A stretch of 64,000 nt of DNA from Cupriavidus oxalaticus (lineage in GTDB: Bacteria > Pseudomonadota > Gammaproteobacteria > Burkholderiales > Burkholderiaceae): positions 868,001 through 932,000 of the forward strand of contig NZ_CP069812.1 in NCBI RefSeq assembly GCF_016894385.1. Reading direction: 5' to 3'. Each line of letters starts with the position of its first letter. The first letter of the stretch is position 1. Shown here in pieces: positions 17,548 to 26,184 of this stretch. Made by a program: the position numbers and the translations under genes. Below the pieces are notes generated by a model. That model had not been told where the DNA came from. It saw only the letters and a program-made list of their open reading frames with translations, and did not search any database.

Positions 17548-18264
17548 ATGTCAAAGCAATCGGCACGGGCTTTTGCCTGGGCAGGACTGACGCTTGCCGC
17601 GCTGGCCGGATTAGTCGCGTGGATCGGCGTCGATGTGATTCAGAAATATCAGGAACGCCTGCTGTACGACGTGGTTGACCATCTGCGCCTGGTGGCGATG
17701 TCCATGGCGCTGGCGCTGGCGACCGGCATTCCGGCCGGCATCGCGCTGAGCCGTCCGTGCATGCGCCGCTGGGCCGACCGGCTGATGCAGGTCTTCAACG
17801 TCGGCAACACGGTGCCGTCGCTGGCGGTGCTGGCGCTCGCGCTGGCGGTGCTCGGCATCGGCGAGCGCCCGGCGATCCTGGCGCTGTGGCTGGCTTCGCT
17901 GCTGCCGATCGTGCGCAACACCTACGAGGGGCTGCGCAACGTCTCGCCCACGCTGCTGGAAGCGGCGCGCGGCATCGGCATGACGCCGGCGCAGCGGCTG
18001 GTGCGCGTGGAACTGCCGAACGCGCTGCCGGTGATGCTGGCCGGCATCCGCATCGCGCTGGTGATCAACGTCGGCACCGTGCCGCTGTCGTTCCTGATTG
18101 GCGCCAACAGCCTGGGCGAACTGATCTTCCCGGGCATTTACCTGAACAACCAGTCGCTGCTGCTGCTGGGCGCGGCCGCCACCGCGCTGCTGGCGCTGGC
18201 GCTGGATGCGCTGTTTGCCGCTGCCGGCCAGATGTACCTGCGCCGCCGCGGGCTGGCGCGCTGA
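17548..18264 (+). CDS. Osmoprotectant ABC transporter permease (OpuB/OsmU type), first
   Basis: A 238-residue inner-membrane permease with about six helices. The segment RNTYEGLRNVSPTLLEAARG, with the following GMTPAQRL and ELPNALP, is the EAA-loop signature of BPD_transp_1 proteins of glycine betaine/choline importers. The ATG at 17548 is preceded by a very strong GGAGGAGGGGAG ribosome site, which decides the start over an open frame reaching back to 17191. It is the first gene of an operon of permease, binding protein, permease and ATPase. Confidence 0.92.
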   Translation: MSKQSARAFAWAGLTLAALAGLVAWIGVDVIQKYQERLLYDVVDHLRLVAMSMALALATGIPAGIALSRPCMRRWADRLMQVFNVGNTVPSLAVLALALAVLGIGERPAILALWLASLLPIVRNTYEGLRNVSPTLLEAARGIGMTPAQRLVRVELPNALPVMLAGIRIALVINVGTVPLSFLIGANSLGELIFPGIYLNNQSLLLLGAAATALLALALDALFAAAGQMYLRRRGLAR

Positions 18265-18279
18265 TCCGAGGGGGCCGAC

Positions 18280-19242
18280 ATGAAAGACCCGATGCAATTC
18301 ATCCGCCGCCGTGCGCGGCGCGCCGCGATGCTGGTGGCAGCCGTCACCGCGTTCGCGGCAGGACTGGCGCTGGCCACGGCGCCCGATGCGCACGCCGCCG
18401 CTGCCGCCGATACTGCCGCGGCACCGATCCGTGTAGGCGGCAAGAACTTTACCGAGCAGCTGCTGCTGTCGTCGATGACGTCGAAGTACCTGCGCGCCAA
18501 GGGCTTCAGCACCGAGCTGACCGCCGGCCTGGGCAGCACGCTGATGCGCCAGGCCATGGAAAGCAACCAGCTCGACGTGGTCTGGGACTACACCGGCACC
18601 GCACTGATCGTGTTCAACAAGGTCCAGGAAAAGCTGGGCGCGAAGGAAAGCTATGAGCGCGTCAGGCAGATGGACGGCGCGCGCGGGCTGGTGTGGCTGG
18701 ATGCCTCGGGCATCAACAACACCTACGCGCTGGCGATGCCGAAGGAGCGTGCCGGCAACGGCGTGACCACGCTGTCGGGGTTTGCCGAGCAGATGCGCAA
18801 GGCCGGCCCCGACGCCAGCCACCCGTTCGCGGTCGACATGGAGTTCGCCGCGCGCCCGGATGGCCTGGAGCCGCTCAAGGAACTGTACACGCTGCCGTTC
18901 TCGCGCCGCGACGTGATCCAGCTCGACCCGGGCCTGGTCTACACCGCGCTGAAGAACAACCAGGTCGAGCTGGGGCTGGTCTACGCCACCGACGGCCGCG
19001 TCAAGGGCTTCGACCTCGTGCTGCTGGAAGACGACCTGAATTTCTTCCCGCCGTACAACGCGGTGCCGGTGGTGCGCAAGGCGGTGCTCGACAAGCACCC
19101 GGAGCTGGCGGGCCTGCTCAATGCGCTCGCCGCCAGGCTCGACAACGAGAGCATGACCGACATGAACTACAAGGTGGACATCGGCCAGCAGCCGGTGGAC
19201 AAGGTCGCGGAGGACTTCCTGCGCAGCCACGGACTGATCTGA
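18280..19242 (+). CDS. Glycine betaine/choline-type ABC substrate-binding protein
   Basis: A 320-residue periplasmic protein of the OpuAC/OsmF type. An Arg-rich n-region, a hydrophobic helix and an AHA-A-type cleavage region near residue 40 form the signal peptide. The mature part opens with IRVGGKNFTEQLLLSSM and contains LDVVWDYTGT, both typical of the family. It lies 15 bp after the first permease. The ligand (betaine, choline, carnitine or another quaternary amine) cannot be told from sequence alone. Confidence 0.92.
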   Translation: MKDPMQFIRRRARRAAMLVAAVTAFAAGLALATAPDAHAAAAADTAAAPIRVGGKNFTEQLLLSSMTSKYLRAKGFSTELTAGLGSTLMRQAMESNQLDVVWDYTGTALIVFNKVQEKLGAKESYERVRQMDGARGLVWLDASGINNTYALAMPKERAGNGVTTLSGFAEQMRKAGPDASHPFAVDMEFAARPDGLEPLKELYTLPFSRRDVIQLDPGLVYTALKNNQVELGLVYATDGRVKGFDLVLLEDDLNFFPPYNAVPVVRKAVLDKHPELAGLLNALAARLDNESMTDMNYKVDIGQQPVDKVAEDFLRSHGLI

Positions 19243-19252
19243 GGAGGGCCGC

Positions 19253-19903
19253 ATGGACTTGTTCTCGTACCTGCAACACAGCTGGCCCACGCTGCTGAAA
19301 ATGACCGGCGAGCATCTCGCGCTGGTCGGCTCGGCGGTGGGGCTGGCGATCCTGATCGGCGTGCCGCTCGGCATCGTGATCACGCGCTTCCGCGCGCTGG
19401 CCACGCCGCTGCTGGCCTTGGCCACCATCGTGCTGACGCTGCCGTCCATCGCGCTGTTCGGGCTGATGATCCCGGTCTTCGCGCGCTTCGGCCATGCGCT
19501 CGGCTATGTGCCGGCGGTGACGGCGGTGTTTCTGTACTCGCTGCTGCCGATCATGCGCAACACCTACACCGCGCTGGCCAATGTCGATCCCGGCATCCAG
19601 GAGGCGGGCCGCGGCATCGGCATGACCACCTGGCAGCGCATGCGGCTGGTCGACCTGCCGCTGGCCGTGCCGGTGATCCTCGGCGGCGTGCGTACCGCCG
19701 TGGTGATGAATATCGGGGTTGCCACCATTGCCGCCATCATCGGCGCGGGTGGCCTTGGGGTGCTGATCCTGCAGGCGATCAGCCAGAGCAACATGAGCAA
19801 GCTGGCCGTGGGCGCGGTCCTGGTCAGCCTGCTCGCCATCGTGGCGGACGCCTTCCTGCAGTGGTTGCAGCGGGCGCTGACGCCGAAGGGGATCCGTCTA
19901 TGA
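19253..19903 (+). CDS. Osmoprotectant ABC transporter permease, second
   Basis: A 216-residue permease with the EAA-loop equivalent RNTYTALANVDPGIQEAGRG. It pairs with the 17548 permease to form the channel. GGAGGG precedes the ATG 10 bp after the binding-protein stop, and its stop overlaps the ATPase start as ATGA, showing tight coupling. Confidence 0.92.
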   Translation: MDLFSYLQHSWPTLLKMTGEHLALVGSAVGLAILIGVPLGIVITRFRALATPLLALATIVLTLPSIALFGLMIPVFARFGHALGYVPAVTAVFLYSLLPIMRNTYTALANVDPGIQEAGRGIGMTTWQRMRLVDLPLAVPVILGGVRTAVVMNIGVATIAAIIGAGGLGVLILQAISQSNMSKLAVGAVLVSLLAIVADAFLQWLQRALTPKGIRL

Positions 19904-21075
19904 TCGAACTCGACCAACTCACCAAGTCCTTCCAGCAGAAAGACGGCACCGAAGTGCGTGCCGTCGACGCTGTGTCGCTGACGGTGCCGAACGGCGAGAT
20001 CTGCGTCTTCCTCGGCCCGTCGGGCTGCGGCAAGACCACCACGCTGAAGATGATCAACCGGCTGATCGAGCCGACCTCGGGCACGGTGCGCATCGAGGGC
20101 GAGGACACGCGCGGCATCGACGGCGTGACCCTGCGCCGCAAGATCGGCTATGTGATCCAGCAGATCGGCCTGTTCCCCAACATGACCATCGAAGAAAACA
20201 TCATGGTCGTGCCGCGCCTGCTCGGCTGGGACAAGAAGCAGTGCCGCGAGCGCGCGCGCGAGCTGATGGCGATGGTGCAGCTCGATCCCAACCTGATGCT
20301 CGGCCGCTACCCGCGCGAGCTGTCGGGCGGGCAGCAGCAGCGCATCGGCGTGATCCGCGCGCTGGCGGCCGATGCGCCGGTGCTGCTGATGGACGAGCCC
20401 TTCGGCGCGGTCGACCCCATCAACCGCGAAAGCATCCAGAACGAGTTCCTGCAGATGCAGCGCCAGCTCGGCAAGACCGTGATCATGGTCTCGCACGATA
20501 TCGACGAGGCGATCAAGCTGGCCGACAAGGTGGCGGTGTTCCGCCGCGGCAGGCTGGTGCAGTTCGACCACCCCGACGCGCTGCTGGCGCACCCGGCCGA
20601 TGAGTTCGTGCAGGCCTTCGTCGGCCACGACAACACGCTCAAGCGCCTGCTGCTGGTGCGCGCCGGCGACGCCGCCACCATGCCGCCGAGCTGCCGCCCC
20701 GACATGCCGCTGGCCGAGGCGCTGGGCGTGATGGACGATGCCGATGTGCGCCACCTGCCGGTGGTGGACGACGCGCAGCGTGCACTGGGCTACGTCACGC
20801 GCCGCGATGCGCGTTCGGGTCAGGGCGTGTGCAGCGAAGTGATGCGCCCGTTTGCAGTCACCGCGGCGTTCGACGAGCACCTGCGCATCGTGCTGTCGCG
20901 CATGTACCAGCACAACACCAGCTGGCTGCCGGTGATGGGTGCGGACGGCGATTACCTGGGCGAAGTGACGCAGGAATCGATCGCGGGCTACCTCAGCTCG
21001 GGCCGTTCGCGCGGCCAGTCGGCGCTGGCAATGCCCACGGCTGCCGCGCCGGCGCCGCTGCGCGCGGCTGCCTGA
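19900..21075 (+). CDS. Osmoprotectant ABC transporter ATP-binding protein with CBS domains
   Basis: A 391-residue ATPase. Walker A GPSGCGKT (39-46), Q-loop QQIGLFPN, signature LSGGQQQR (141-148) and Walker B VLLMDEP are intact. The C-terminal part from about residue 265 contains a CBS pair (LGVMDDADVRHLPVVDD and the TSWLPVMGADGDYLG segment). In OpuA-type importers, CBS domains sense ionic strength. The start at 19900 overlaps the upstream stop by 4 bases. Confidence 0.94.
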   Translation: MIELDQLTKSFQQKDGTEVRAVDAVSLTVPNGEICVFLGPSGCGKTTTLKMINRLIEPTSGTVRIEGEDTRGIDGVTLRRKIGYVIQQIGLFPNMTIEENIMVVPRLLGWDKKQCRERARELMAMVQLDPNLMLGRYPRELSGGQQQRIGVIRALAADAPVLLMDEPFGAVDPINRESIQNEFLQMQRQLGKTVIMVSHDIDEAIKLADKVAVFRRGRLVQFDHPDALLAHPADEFVQAFVGHDNTLKRLLLVRAGDAATMPPSCRPDMPLAEALGVMDDADVRHLPVVDDAQRALGYVTRRDARSGQGVCSEVMRPFAVTAAFDEHLRIVLSRMYQHNTSWLPVMGADGDYLGEVTQESIAGYLSSGRSRGQSALAMPTAAAPAPLRAAA

Positions 21076-21135
21076 GCGCAGGGCAAGGCAGGGCGGGGCA
21101 AGGCAGGGGGCGAGCATCCGGGCTATGCTTGACGC

Positions 21136-21510
21136 ATGCTCCGCTATTGCCGCTCCCCGCTCTGCCTCGTCGTCGAAACCCGCTGGCTGATCCCGCGCGG
21201 GTTTGACGGCTTCACGCCCGGCCCGCTGATCCTGCTGCGGCCCGGCGCCAGCGACGCGCTGATCGAGCACGAGAAGGTCCACGTGCGCCAGTTCTGGCGC
21301 AGCTGGGGGCTGATGGGCGTGCTCTATCTCGCCAGCCGGCGCTGGCGGCTGCGCTATGAAGTGGAGGCGTACCGGGAGCAACTGCGGCATTGTCACCCGG
21401 ACTCGGCACACGCCTTTGCGCGCGTGCTGGCCCAGAAATACCGGCTGAGGATTTCAGAGGCCGAAGCCTACCGGCTGCTGACGCAGTGTCCGGAAGGCTC
21501 GCCCAAATAA
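21136..21510 (+). CDS. Small protein with an HExxH zinc-binding motif
   Basis: A 124-residue protein of unknown function. It contains EHEKVHVRQFW, an HExxH motif (His45, Glu46, His49), and downstream YEVEAYREQ with candidate third-ligand glutamates (75, 77). That spacing resembles minimal gluzincin metalloproteases. There is no signal peptide or long membrane helix, only a weakly hydrophobic stretch after the motif (GLMGVLYLAS). Codon use matches its neighbours. Whether it is proteolytic is unknown. A terminator follows directly. Confidence 0.75.
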   Translation: MLRYCRSPLCLVVETRWLIPRGFDGFTPGPLILLRPGASDALIEHEKVHVRQFWRSWGLMGVLYLASRRWRLRYEVEAYREQLRHCHPDSAHAFARVLAQKYRLRISEAEAYRLLTQCPEGSPK

Positions 21511-21512
21511 AA

Positions 21513-21548
21513 ACGGCCCGCACCGGTTGCCTGGTGCGGGCCGTTCTG
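21513..21548. terminator. Bidirectional intrinsic terminator
   Basis: Stem ACGGCCCGCACC against GGTGCGGGCCGT, with A-rich sequence to the left. It separates the HExxH gene (plus) from tRNA-Ser (minus) and can serve both. Confidence 0.85.
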
Positions 21549-21553
21549 CTGTC

Positions 21554-21643
21554 TGGCGGAAGCGGTGAGATTCGAACTCACGGATGGGTCACCCCATCGG
21601 CAGTTTTCAAGACTGCTGCCTTAAACCACTCGGCCACGCTTCC
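21554..21643 (-). tRNA. tRNA-Ser (anticodon TGA)
   Basis: A 90-nt class II tRNA read on the minus strand. It has a GGAAGCG/CGCTTCC acceptor, D-loop GCCGAGTGGTTTAAGG, anticodon stem GCAGTCTTGAAAACTGC, a long variable arm (GATGGGGTGACCCATC), T-loop GTTCGAATC and an encoded CCA. Confidence 0.97.
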
Positions 21644-21928
21644 GGAAAGTGCGGGCATTGTAGCGCGAAAGGGTGGGCCCTTTGGCGCATTGTTGCCATC
21701 GACCTGATGGTCAGGCCGCGCATTATACAAGGGCCTGCATGCCAGCGGGTGGCCTGCGTTGCGGCGAACGCGCGCGCGTAAGCCTCCTGCCACACCGCCG
21801 GCCGTGACTGTCGGCGTCTGTCTGACATTGCGGAACCTTCACATGCGGTCGCCGCTCATATTGGAGTGCCCGGGGGCGCAGTGTGTGCCGCATTCCCGGC
21901 TTCGGCTGGCAACAGAGGAGAACTCAAT

Positions 21929-22435
21929 ATGCGAATGGAAAGCAAGAAATGGCTGATCCTGCCGGCAGCTACCGCGGTGGCGGTGCTGGCCGGTTGTGCT
22001 GCGCCGTACAACGGCGGCTACAGCAATACCGGATACAACACGGCGCCGCCTCCGGGCTACCAGACCCCCAACACCACGCAGGCGCCTGCCGGCTCGGTGT
22101 ACTACGGCCGCGTCGAGTCGATCGAGCCGATCACCACCACGCAAGACAGCTCGGGCCTGCTGGGCACGGTCATCGGCGGTGCCGCCGGCGGCCTGCTGGG
22201 CCACCAGATCGGTGGCGGGCGCGGGCAGACCGCGGCCACCATCGGCGGTGCCGTGGTCGGCGCGGTGGCGGGCAACCAGATCGAGAAGCGCGCGGGCAGC
22301 AATACGCAGAACGCGTATCGCGTCAATGTGCGGCTGGACGATGGCCGCGTCGCGACCGTGACGCAGTCGAACCTGGGCAACCTGCAAGTCGGCATGCGTG
22401 CACGCGTGGCCAACGACATGGCGACGCCGTATTGA
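21929..22435 (+). CDS. Glycine-zipper outer-membrane lipoprotein (SlyB-like)
   Basis: A 168-residue lipoprotein. The signal ends in the lipobox VLAGC, followed by a Gly/Tyr/Pro-rich linker. A glycine-zipper hairpin (GLLGTVIGGAAGGLLGHQIG, then a second GGAVVGAVAGNQIE) comes next, and then a small beta-rich domain (YRVNVRLDDGRVATVTQ). This matches the 17-kDa antigen/SlyB-type lipoproteins that contribute to envelope stability. The ATG at 21929 has GAGGAG upstream. Confidence 0.92.
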   Translation: MRMESKKWLILPAATAVAVLAGCAAPYNGGYSNTGYNTAPPPGYQTPNTTQAPAGSVYYGRVESIEPITTTQDSSGLLGTVIGGAAGGLLGHQIGGGRGQTAATIGGAVVGAVAGNQIEKRAGSNTQNAYRVNVRLDDGRVATVTQSNLGNLQVGMRARVANDMATPY

Positions 22436-22452
22436 CGCAAACTTCCGTCTGG

Positions 22453-22490
22453 AAGCAGAAAGGCCACGCGATTGCGTGGCCTTTCTGCTT
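22453..22490. terminator. Long hairpin terminator between convergent genes
   Basis: A 17-bp stem (AAGCAGAAAGGCCACGC and complement) with a short loop. It lies between the lipoprotein gene and the 3' end of hemW and can act in both directions. Confidence 0.8.
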
Positions 22491-22512
22491 GGGGCACCGC
22501 TGCGTCCGCAAC

Positions 22513-23757
22513 TCAGTCCTTCAGGAACATCTCCTGCAAGTCATTGAGGAAGCGCCGCCCCAGTTCCGTCGGCCGGATGACCGTCAGGTCCGCTTCCAGC
22601 AGTCCCTTCTTCTCGGCCTCGGCCAGCTGCTTGCTGATGGTGTGCAGCGGCAGCCCGGTGTAGTCCTGGAAGCTCGATGCAGGCACGCCATCGGTGAGCC
22701 GCAGCGCATTGAGCATGAACTCGAACGGCAACTCATCCGCGCTCACGTCGCGCGCTTCCTGCACGGCGTTGCCCGCAAGCGCCTGCGCCATGTAGGTGGC
22801 CGGATGCTTGTGCCGCATCTGGCGCAGGATGCGGTGCGGGAACGACAGCTTGCCGTGCGCGCCCGCGCCGATGCCAAGGTAGTCGCCGAAACGCCAGTAG
22901 TTGAGGTTGTGGCGCGCCTCGCGATGCGGCCTGGCATAGGCCGAGGTCTCGTAGTGGCGATAGCCCGCCCCGGCCGTGCGTGCCTCGATCAGGTCCTGCA
23001 TCTCGTACGCGCTGTCGTCGTCCGGCAGCGCGGGCGGGAACTTGGCGAACAGCGTGTTCGGCTCCAGCGTCAGGTGGTACAGCGACAGATGCGTGGTGCC
23101 GTACGACAGCGCGGCTTCCAGGTCTTGCCGGCACTCTTCCAGCGTCTGCCCGGGCAGGGCGTACATCACGTCGAGGTTGATGTTGTCGAAGCTCGCCTGC
23201 GCGATATCGATCGCCTTGCGCGCCTCGGCGCCGCCATGGATGCGGCCGAGCGCCTGCAGGTGCCGGTCGTTGAAGCTCTGGATGCCGATCGACAGCCGGT
23301 TGATGCCGCTGGCGCGGTAGCTGGCGAACTTGTCGGCCTCGAAGGTGCCGGGGTTGGCCTCCATCGTGATCTCGGCATCGGCATCGAGCGGCAGCAGGGC
23401 GCGGAGATCGGACAGCAGCCGGTCCATGCCGGCGGCCGACAGCAGGCTGGGGGTGCCGCCGCCGATAAACACGGTATGGACAGGGCGGCCCCACACCAGC
23501 GGCAGCGATTGCTCCAGGTCCGCGCGCAGGGCGTCCAGGTAGATCTCTTCGGGGATCTCGTGGTTGTCGGCACCCGGCGCCGCGTGCGAATTGAAATCGC
23601 AATACGGGCACTTGCGCACGCACCAGGGGATATGCACGTACAGCGACAGCGGCGGCGAGCCGGGCAGGCTGATCTGCCCGGGCTTGAGCCATAGCTGCTT
23701 GCTGTCGACGGGAGCAGCGGCGGACGGCGCGCTGCCGGCCGGTACGATCGGGATCAT
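22513..23757 (-). CDS. hemW: Radical SAM heme chaperone HemW
   Basis: A 414-residue radical SAM protein, long annotated as oxygen-independent coproporphyrinogen oxidase-like and now considered a heme chaperone for respiratory enzymes. The cluster motif is CVRKCPYC (Cys46, Cys50, Cys53), followed by IGGGTPSLL, EANPGTFE and the C-terminal HemN domain. It has the HemW-type CxxxCxxC without the extra cysteine of true HemN. The ATG at 23757 overlaps the rdgB stop by 4 bases, which fixes the start; longer in-frame starts would lie inside rdgB. Confidence 0.94.
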   Translation of the reverse strand: MIPIVPAGSAPSAAAPVDSKQLWLKPGQISLPGSPPLSLYVHIPWCVRKCPYCDFNSHAAPGADNHEIPEEIYLDALRADLEQSLPLVWGRPVHTVFIGGGTPSLLSAAGMDRLLSDLRALLPLDADAEITMEANPGTFEADKFASYRASGINRLSIGIQSFNDRHLQALGRIHGGAEARKAIDIAQASFDNINLDVMYALPGQTLEECRQDLEAALSYGTTHLSLYHLTLEPNTLFAKFPPALPDDDSAYEMQDLIEARTAGAGYRHYETSAYARPHREARHNLNYWRFGDYLGIGAGAHGKLSFPHRILRQMRHKHPATYMAQALAGNAVQEARDVSADELPFEFMLNALRLTDGVPASSFQDYTGLPLHTISKQLAEAEKKGLLEADLTVIRPTELGRRFLNDLQEMFLKD

Positions 23758-24371
23758 CGTCCGTTGCGCTGCGCGGCGTCGGCCTGCAGCCTGGCCACCA
23801 GTGCGCGCAGTGCCTGCGCGCGGTGGCTGACCGTGTTCTTCTCTTCCGCCGACAGCTCGGCGGCAGTCTTGCCCAGCCCCGGCAGCAGGAAGTGCGGATC
23901 GTAGCCAAAGCCGCCCGCGCCGCGGGGCGCGTCGACGACCTCGCCATGCCACACGCCTTCGGCGATCAGCGGGCAGGGATCCTCGGCATGGTGCACGAAC
24001 ACCAGCACGCAGTAGTAGTGCGCGTGGCGATCCAGCTTGCCGGCCAGTTGCGACACCAGGTGCGCGTTGTTGGCCGCATCCGACCTGGGCTTGCCGGCCA
24101 TCTGCGCATAGCGCGCCGAATAGACGCCGGGTGCGCCGCCGAGCGCGCGCGCGCTGATGCCGGAATCGTCGGCCAGCGCGGGCAGGCCGGACAGCCGGCT
24201 GGCGTGGCGCGCCTTGGTCAGCGCGTTCTCGACAAAGGTGACGAAGGGCTCTTCGGCCTCGGGAATGCCCAGGTCACCCTGCGGCACCACATCGAAGCCG
24301 AGCGGGGCCAGCAGCGTGCCGAACTCGCGCAGCTTGCCGGGATTGTTGGAGGCGAGTACCAGTCGTTGCAT
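23754..24371 (-). CDS. rdgB: XTP/dITP diphosphatase (non-canonical purine NTP pyrophosphatase)
   Basis: This hydrolyses dITP, ITP and XTP to monophosphates and so keeps deaminated purines out of nucleic acids. The 205-residue protein opens with LASNNPGKLREF, has the SGISARALGGAPGVYSARYA block and SHRAQALR at the end, all typical of the HAM1/RdgB family. It follows rph by 14 bp and overlaps hemW. Confidence 0.96.
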   Translation of the reverse strand: MQRLVLASNNPGKLREFGTLLAPLGFDVVPQGDLGIPEAEEPFVTFVENALTKARHASRLSGLPALADDSGISARALGGAPGVYSARYAQMAGKPRSDAANNAHLVSQLAGKLDRHAHYYCVLVFVHHAEDPCPLIAEGVWHGEVVDAPRGAGGFGYDPHFLLPGLGKTAAELSAEEKNTVSHRAQALRALVARLQADAAQRNGR

Positions 24372-24385
24372 CGTCGGATCCTGCT

Positions 24386-25105
24386 TCAGGCCAAACCGAG
24401 CGCGTCGCGCTGATGCTGCACCAGGCGGGCGATGCCGGCTTCGGCAAGGCGCGTCATGGCGTCCAGGTCGGCGCGGCTGAAGGGGGCGCCTTCGGCGGTG
24501 CCCTGCACCTCGACAAAGCCGCCGCTGCCGGTCATGACCACGTTCATGTCGGTGTCACAGCTGCTGTCCTCGGCGTAGTCGAGGTCGAGCACCGGCACGC
24601 CGTCGACCATGCCGACCGAGACCGCGGCCACGTGGTCCCGGATCGGGCTGGCGGCGATCAGGCCATCGCGCAGCATGGTGGCGACCGCGTCGTGCGCGGC
24701 GACAAAGGCGCCGGTGATGGCCGCGGTGCGGGTGCCGCCGTCGGCCTGCAGCACGTCGCAGTCGAGGTGGATGGTGTGCTCGCCCAGCGCCGCCAGGTCG
24801 AATACCGAGCGCATGGCGCGGCCGATCAGGCGCTGGATTTCCTGCGTGCGGCCGGTCTGCTTGCCGCGCGCGGCCTCGCGGTCCGAGCGCGTGTGGGTGG
24901 CGCGGGGCAGCATGCCGTACTCGGCCGTGACCCAGCCTTCGCCGCTGCCTTTCTTGTGCGGCGGCACCTTGGCGAGCACGCTGGCGGTGCACAGCACCTT
25001 GGTGTCGCCAAAGGCACAGAGGACGGAGCCCTCGGCGTGGCGGGTGTAGTGGCGGGTAAGGCTGATGGAACGCAGCGCATCGGCTGCGCGGCCGCTGGGT
25101 CGCAT
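24386..25105 (-). CDS. rph: Ribonuclease PH
   Basis: A 239-residue phosphorolytic 3' exonuclease that trims tRNA precursors. It contains [30 protein letters not shown], the phosphate-binding [18 protein letters not shown] and [17 protein letters not shown], in the normal order for the family. It is the first gene of rph-rdgB-hemW on the minus strand. Confidence 0.97.
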   Translation of the reverse strand: MRPSGRAADALRSISLTRHYTRHAEGSVLCAFGDTKVLCTASVLAKVPPHKKGSGEGWVTAEYGMLPRATHTRSDREAARGKQTGRTQEIQRLIGRAMRSVFDLAALGEHTIHLDCDVLQADGGTRTAAITGAFVAAHDAVATMLRDGLIAASPIRDHVAAVSVGMVDGVPVLDLDYAEDSSCDTDMNVVMTGSGGFVEVQGTAEGAPFSRADLDAMTRLAEAGIARLVQHQRDALGLA

Positions 25106-25214
25106 GGGATGTTCGGGTCGGAATCGGGGGAGAGACCGCGATTCTAACGCCGCCGGCCCGCGCGCGCTGCATACCCGCGCGCGGCGACAGGCAGAGGCCG
25201 TCCCGGCGAACAGG

Positions 25215-26129
25215 TCAGCGCATCAGGTTGCTGGTCTTGTCGATGGCCGCGCGGATCTCGGCGATCGAGCGCTCGATCTCTTCCTCGGACAGCAGGTCGC
25301 TGTCCGTGCCGGTGCGGTCCAGGATCGACGTGGTGAACGCATTCAGCGGCAACGTATCGGTCATCACCGAATCCGGCCCGGTGGCGTTGTTGTCGAGCTC
25401 CCACATCATGGCGATGCCGGTGGTGTTGTCGGCACCTTCGCCGGCGTTCTGCAGCGCCAGCTCGATCAGCGCCGGCACCGCCTGCACCACCGACAGCCGC
25501 GACAGCCTGTCGACCAGCGCCTGCTCGTCCAGCGGCCCCCACAGGCCGTCGGAGCAGAGCAGGGCGACGTCGCCGGGCTCCAGCCGCACCGGGCCGCCCA
25601 GGTCGATCAGCGGCAGGTTGGGCGAGCCCAGGCAGTTGTAGAGCTTGTTGCGCTCGGGGTGGTTGGCCACGTGCATCGGCAGCACGCGTTCCTGCTGCAG
25701 CAGGTTCTCGATCTTGGAGTGGTCGCGCGTGCGCGTCAGCAGCCGGCCCTTGCGCAGCAGGTAGTAGCGGGAGTCGCCGGCATGGGCCCAGTAGACCTGG
25801 CCGTGCTGGACCAGGCAGCAGACCACCGTGGTGCGCGGCACGTCGGGCATCCGGTTGGCTTCCGCGTAGCGGTGGATTTCGCGGTGCGCCAGCATGATGG
25901 CGTCCTGCAGGAACTCCGCGGGGTTGCGCACCACCGGGCGCGCCTGGGTCTGGAACTGGCGCGCCAGCGTCTGCAATGCCTGCTGCGCCGCGACTTCGCC
26001 GTGCGCATGGCCGCCCAGCCCGTCGGCCAGCACCATCAGCAGCGCATCGCGCGTGAAGCAATAGCCCATGCGGTCCTGGTTGACACGGCGGCCGCCTTTC
26101 CTGCTTTCCTGGTAGACAGAGAATCGCAT
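25215..26129 (-). CDS. PP2C-family Ser/Thr protein phosphatase
   Basis: A 304-residue metal-dependent phosphatase. PP2C motifs are in order: [38 protein letters not shown] and GADNTTGI, giving the aspartates that bind the metal pair. The last about 60 residues are acidic and predicted to be flexible. It lies 55 bp downstream of the kinase gene on the same strand and is very likely its counter-enzyme. Confidence 0.94.
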   Translation of the reverse strand: MRFSVYQESRKGGRRVNQDRMGYCFTRDALLMVLADGLGGHAHGEVAAQQALQTLARQFQTQARPVVRNPAEFLQDAIMLAHREIHRYAEANRMPDVPRTTVVCCLVQHGQVYWAHAGDSRYYLLRKGRLLTRTRDHSKIENLLQQERVLPMHVANHPERNKLYNCLGSPNLPLIDLGGPVRLEPGDVALLCSDGLWGPLDEQALVDRLSRLSVVQAVPALIELALQNAGEGADNTTGIAMMWELDNNATGPDSVMTDTLPLNAFTTSILDRTGTDSDLLSEEEIERSIAEIRAAIDKTSNLMR

Positions 26130-26184
26130 GTTGGCTTTTGAAATTCAGTAAGGTCACCGCGCCACGGTGGGCGCGATCTGTGAT

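Noticed and set aside
17611..21411. Two frames of over 600 codons on the minus strand opposite the osmoprotectant operon
   Set aside because: Antisense shadows of well-recognised ABC transporter genes with strong ribosome sites on the plus strand.
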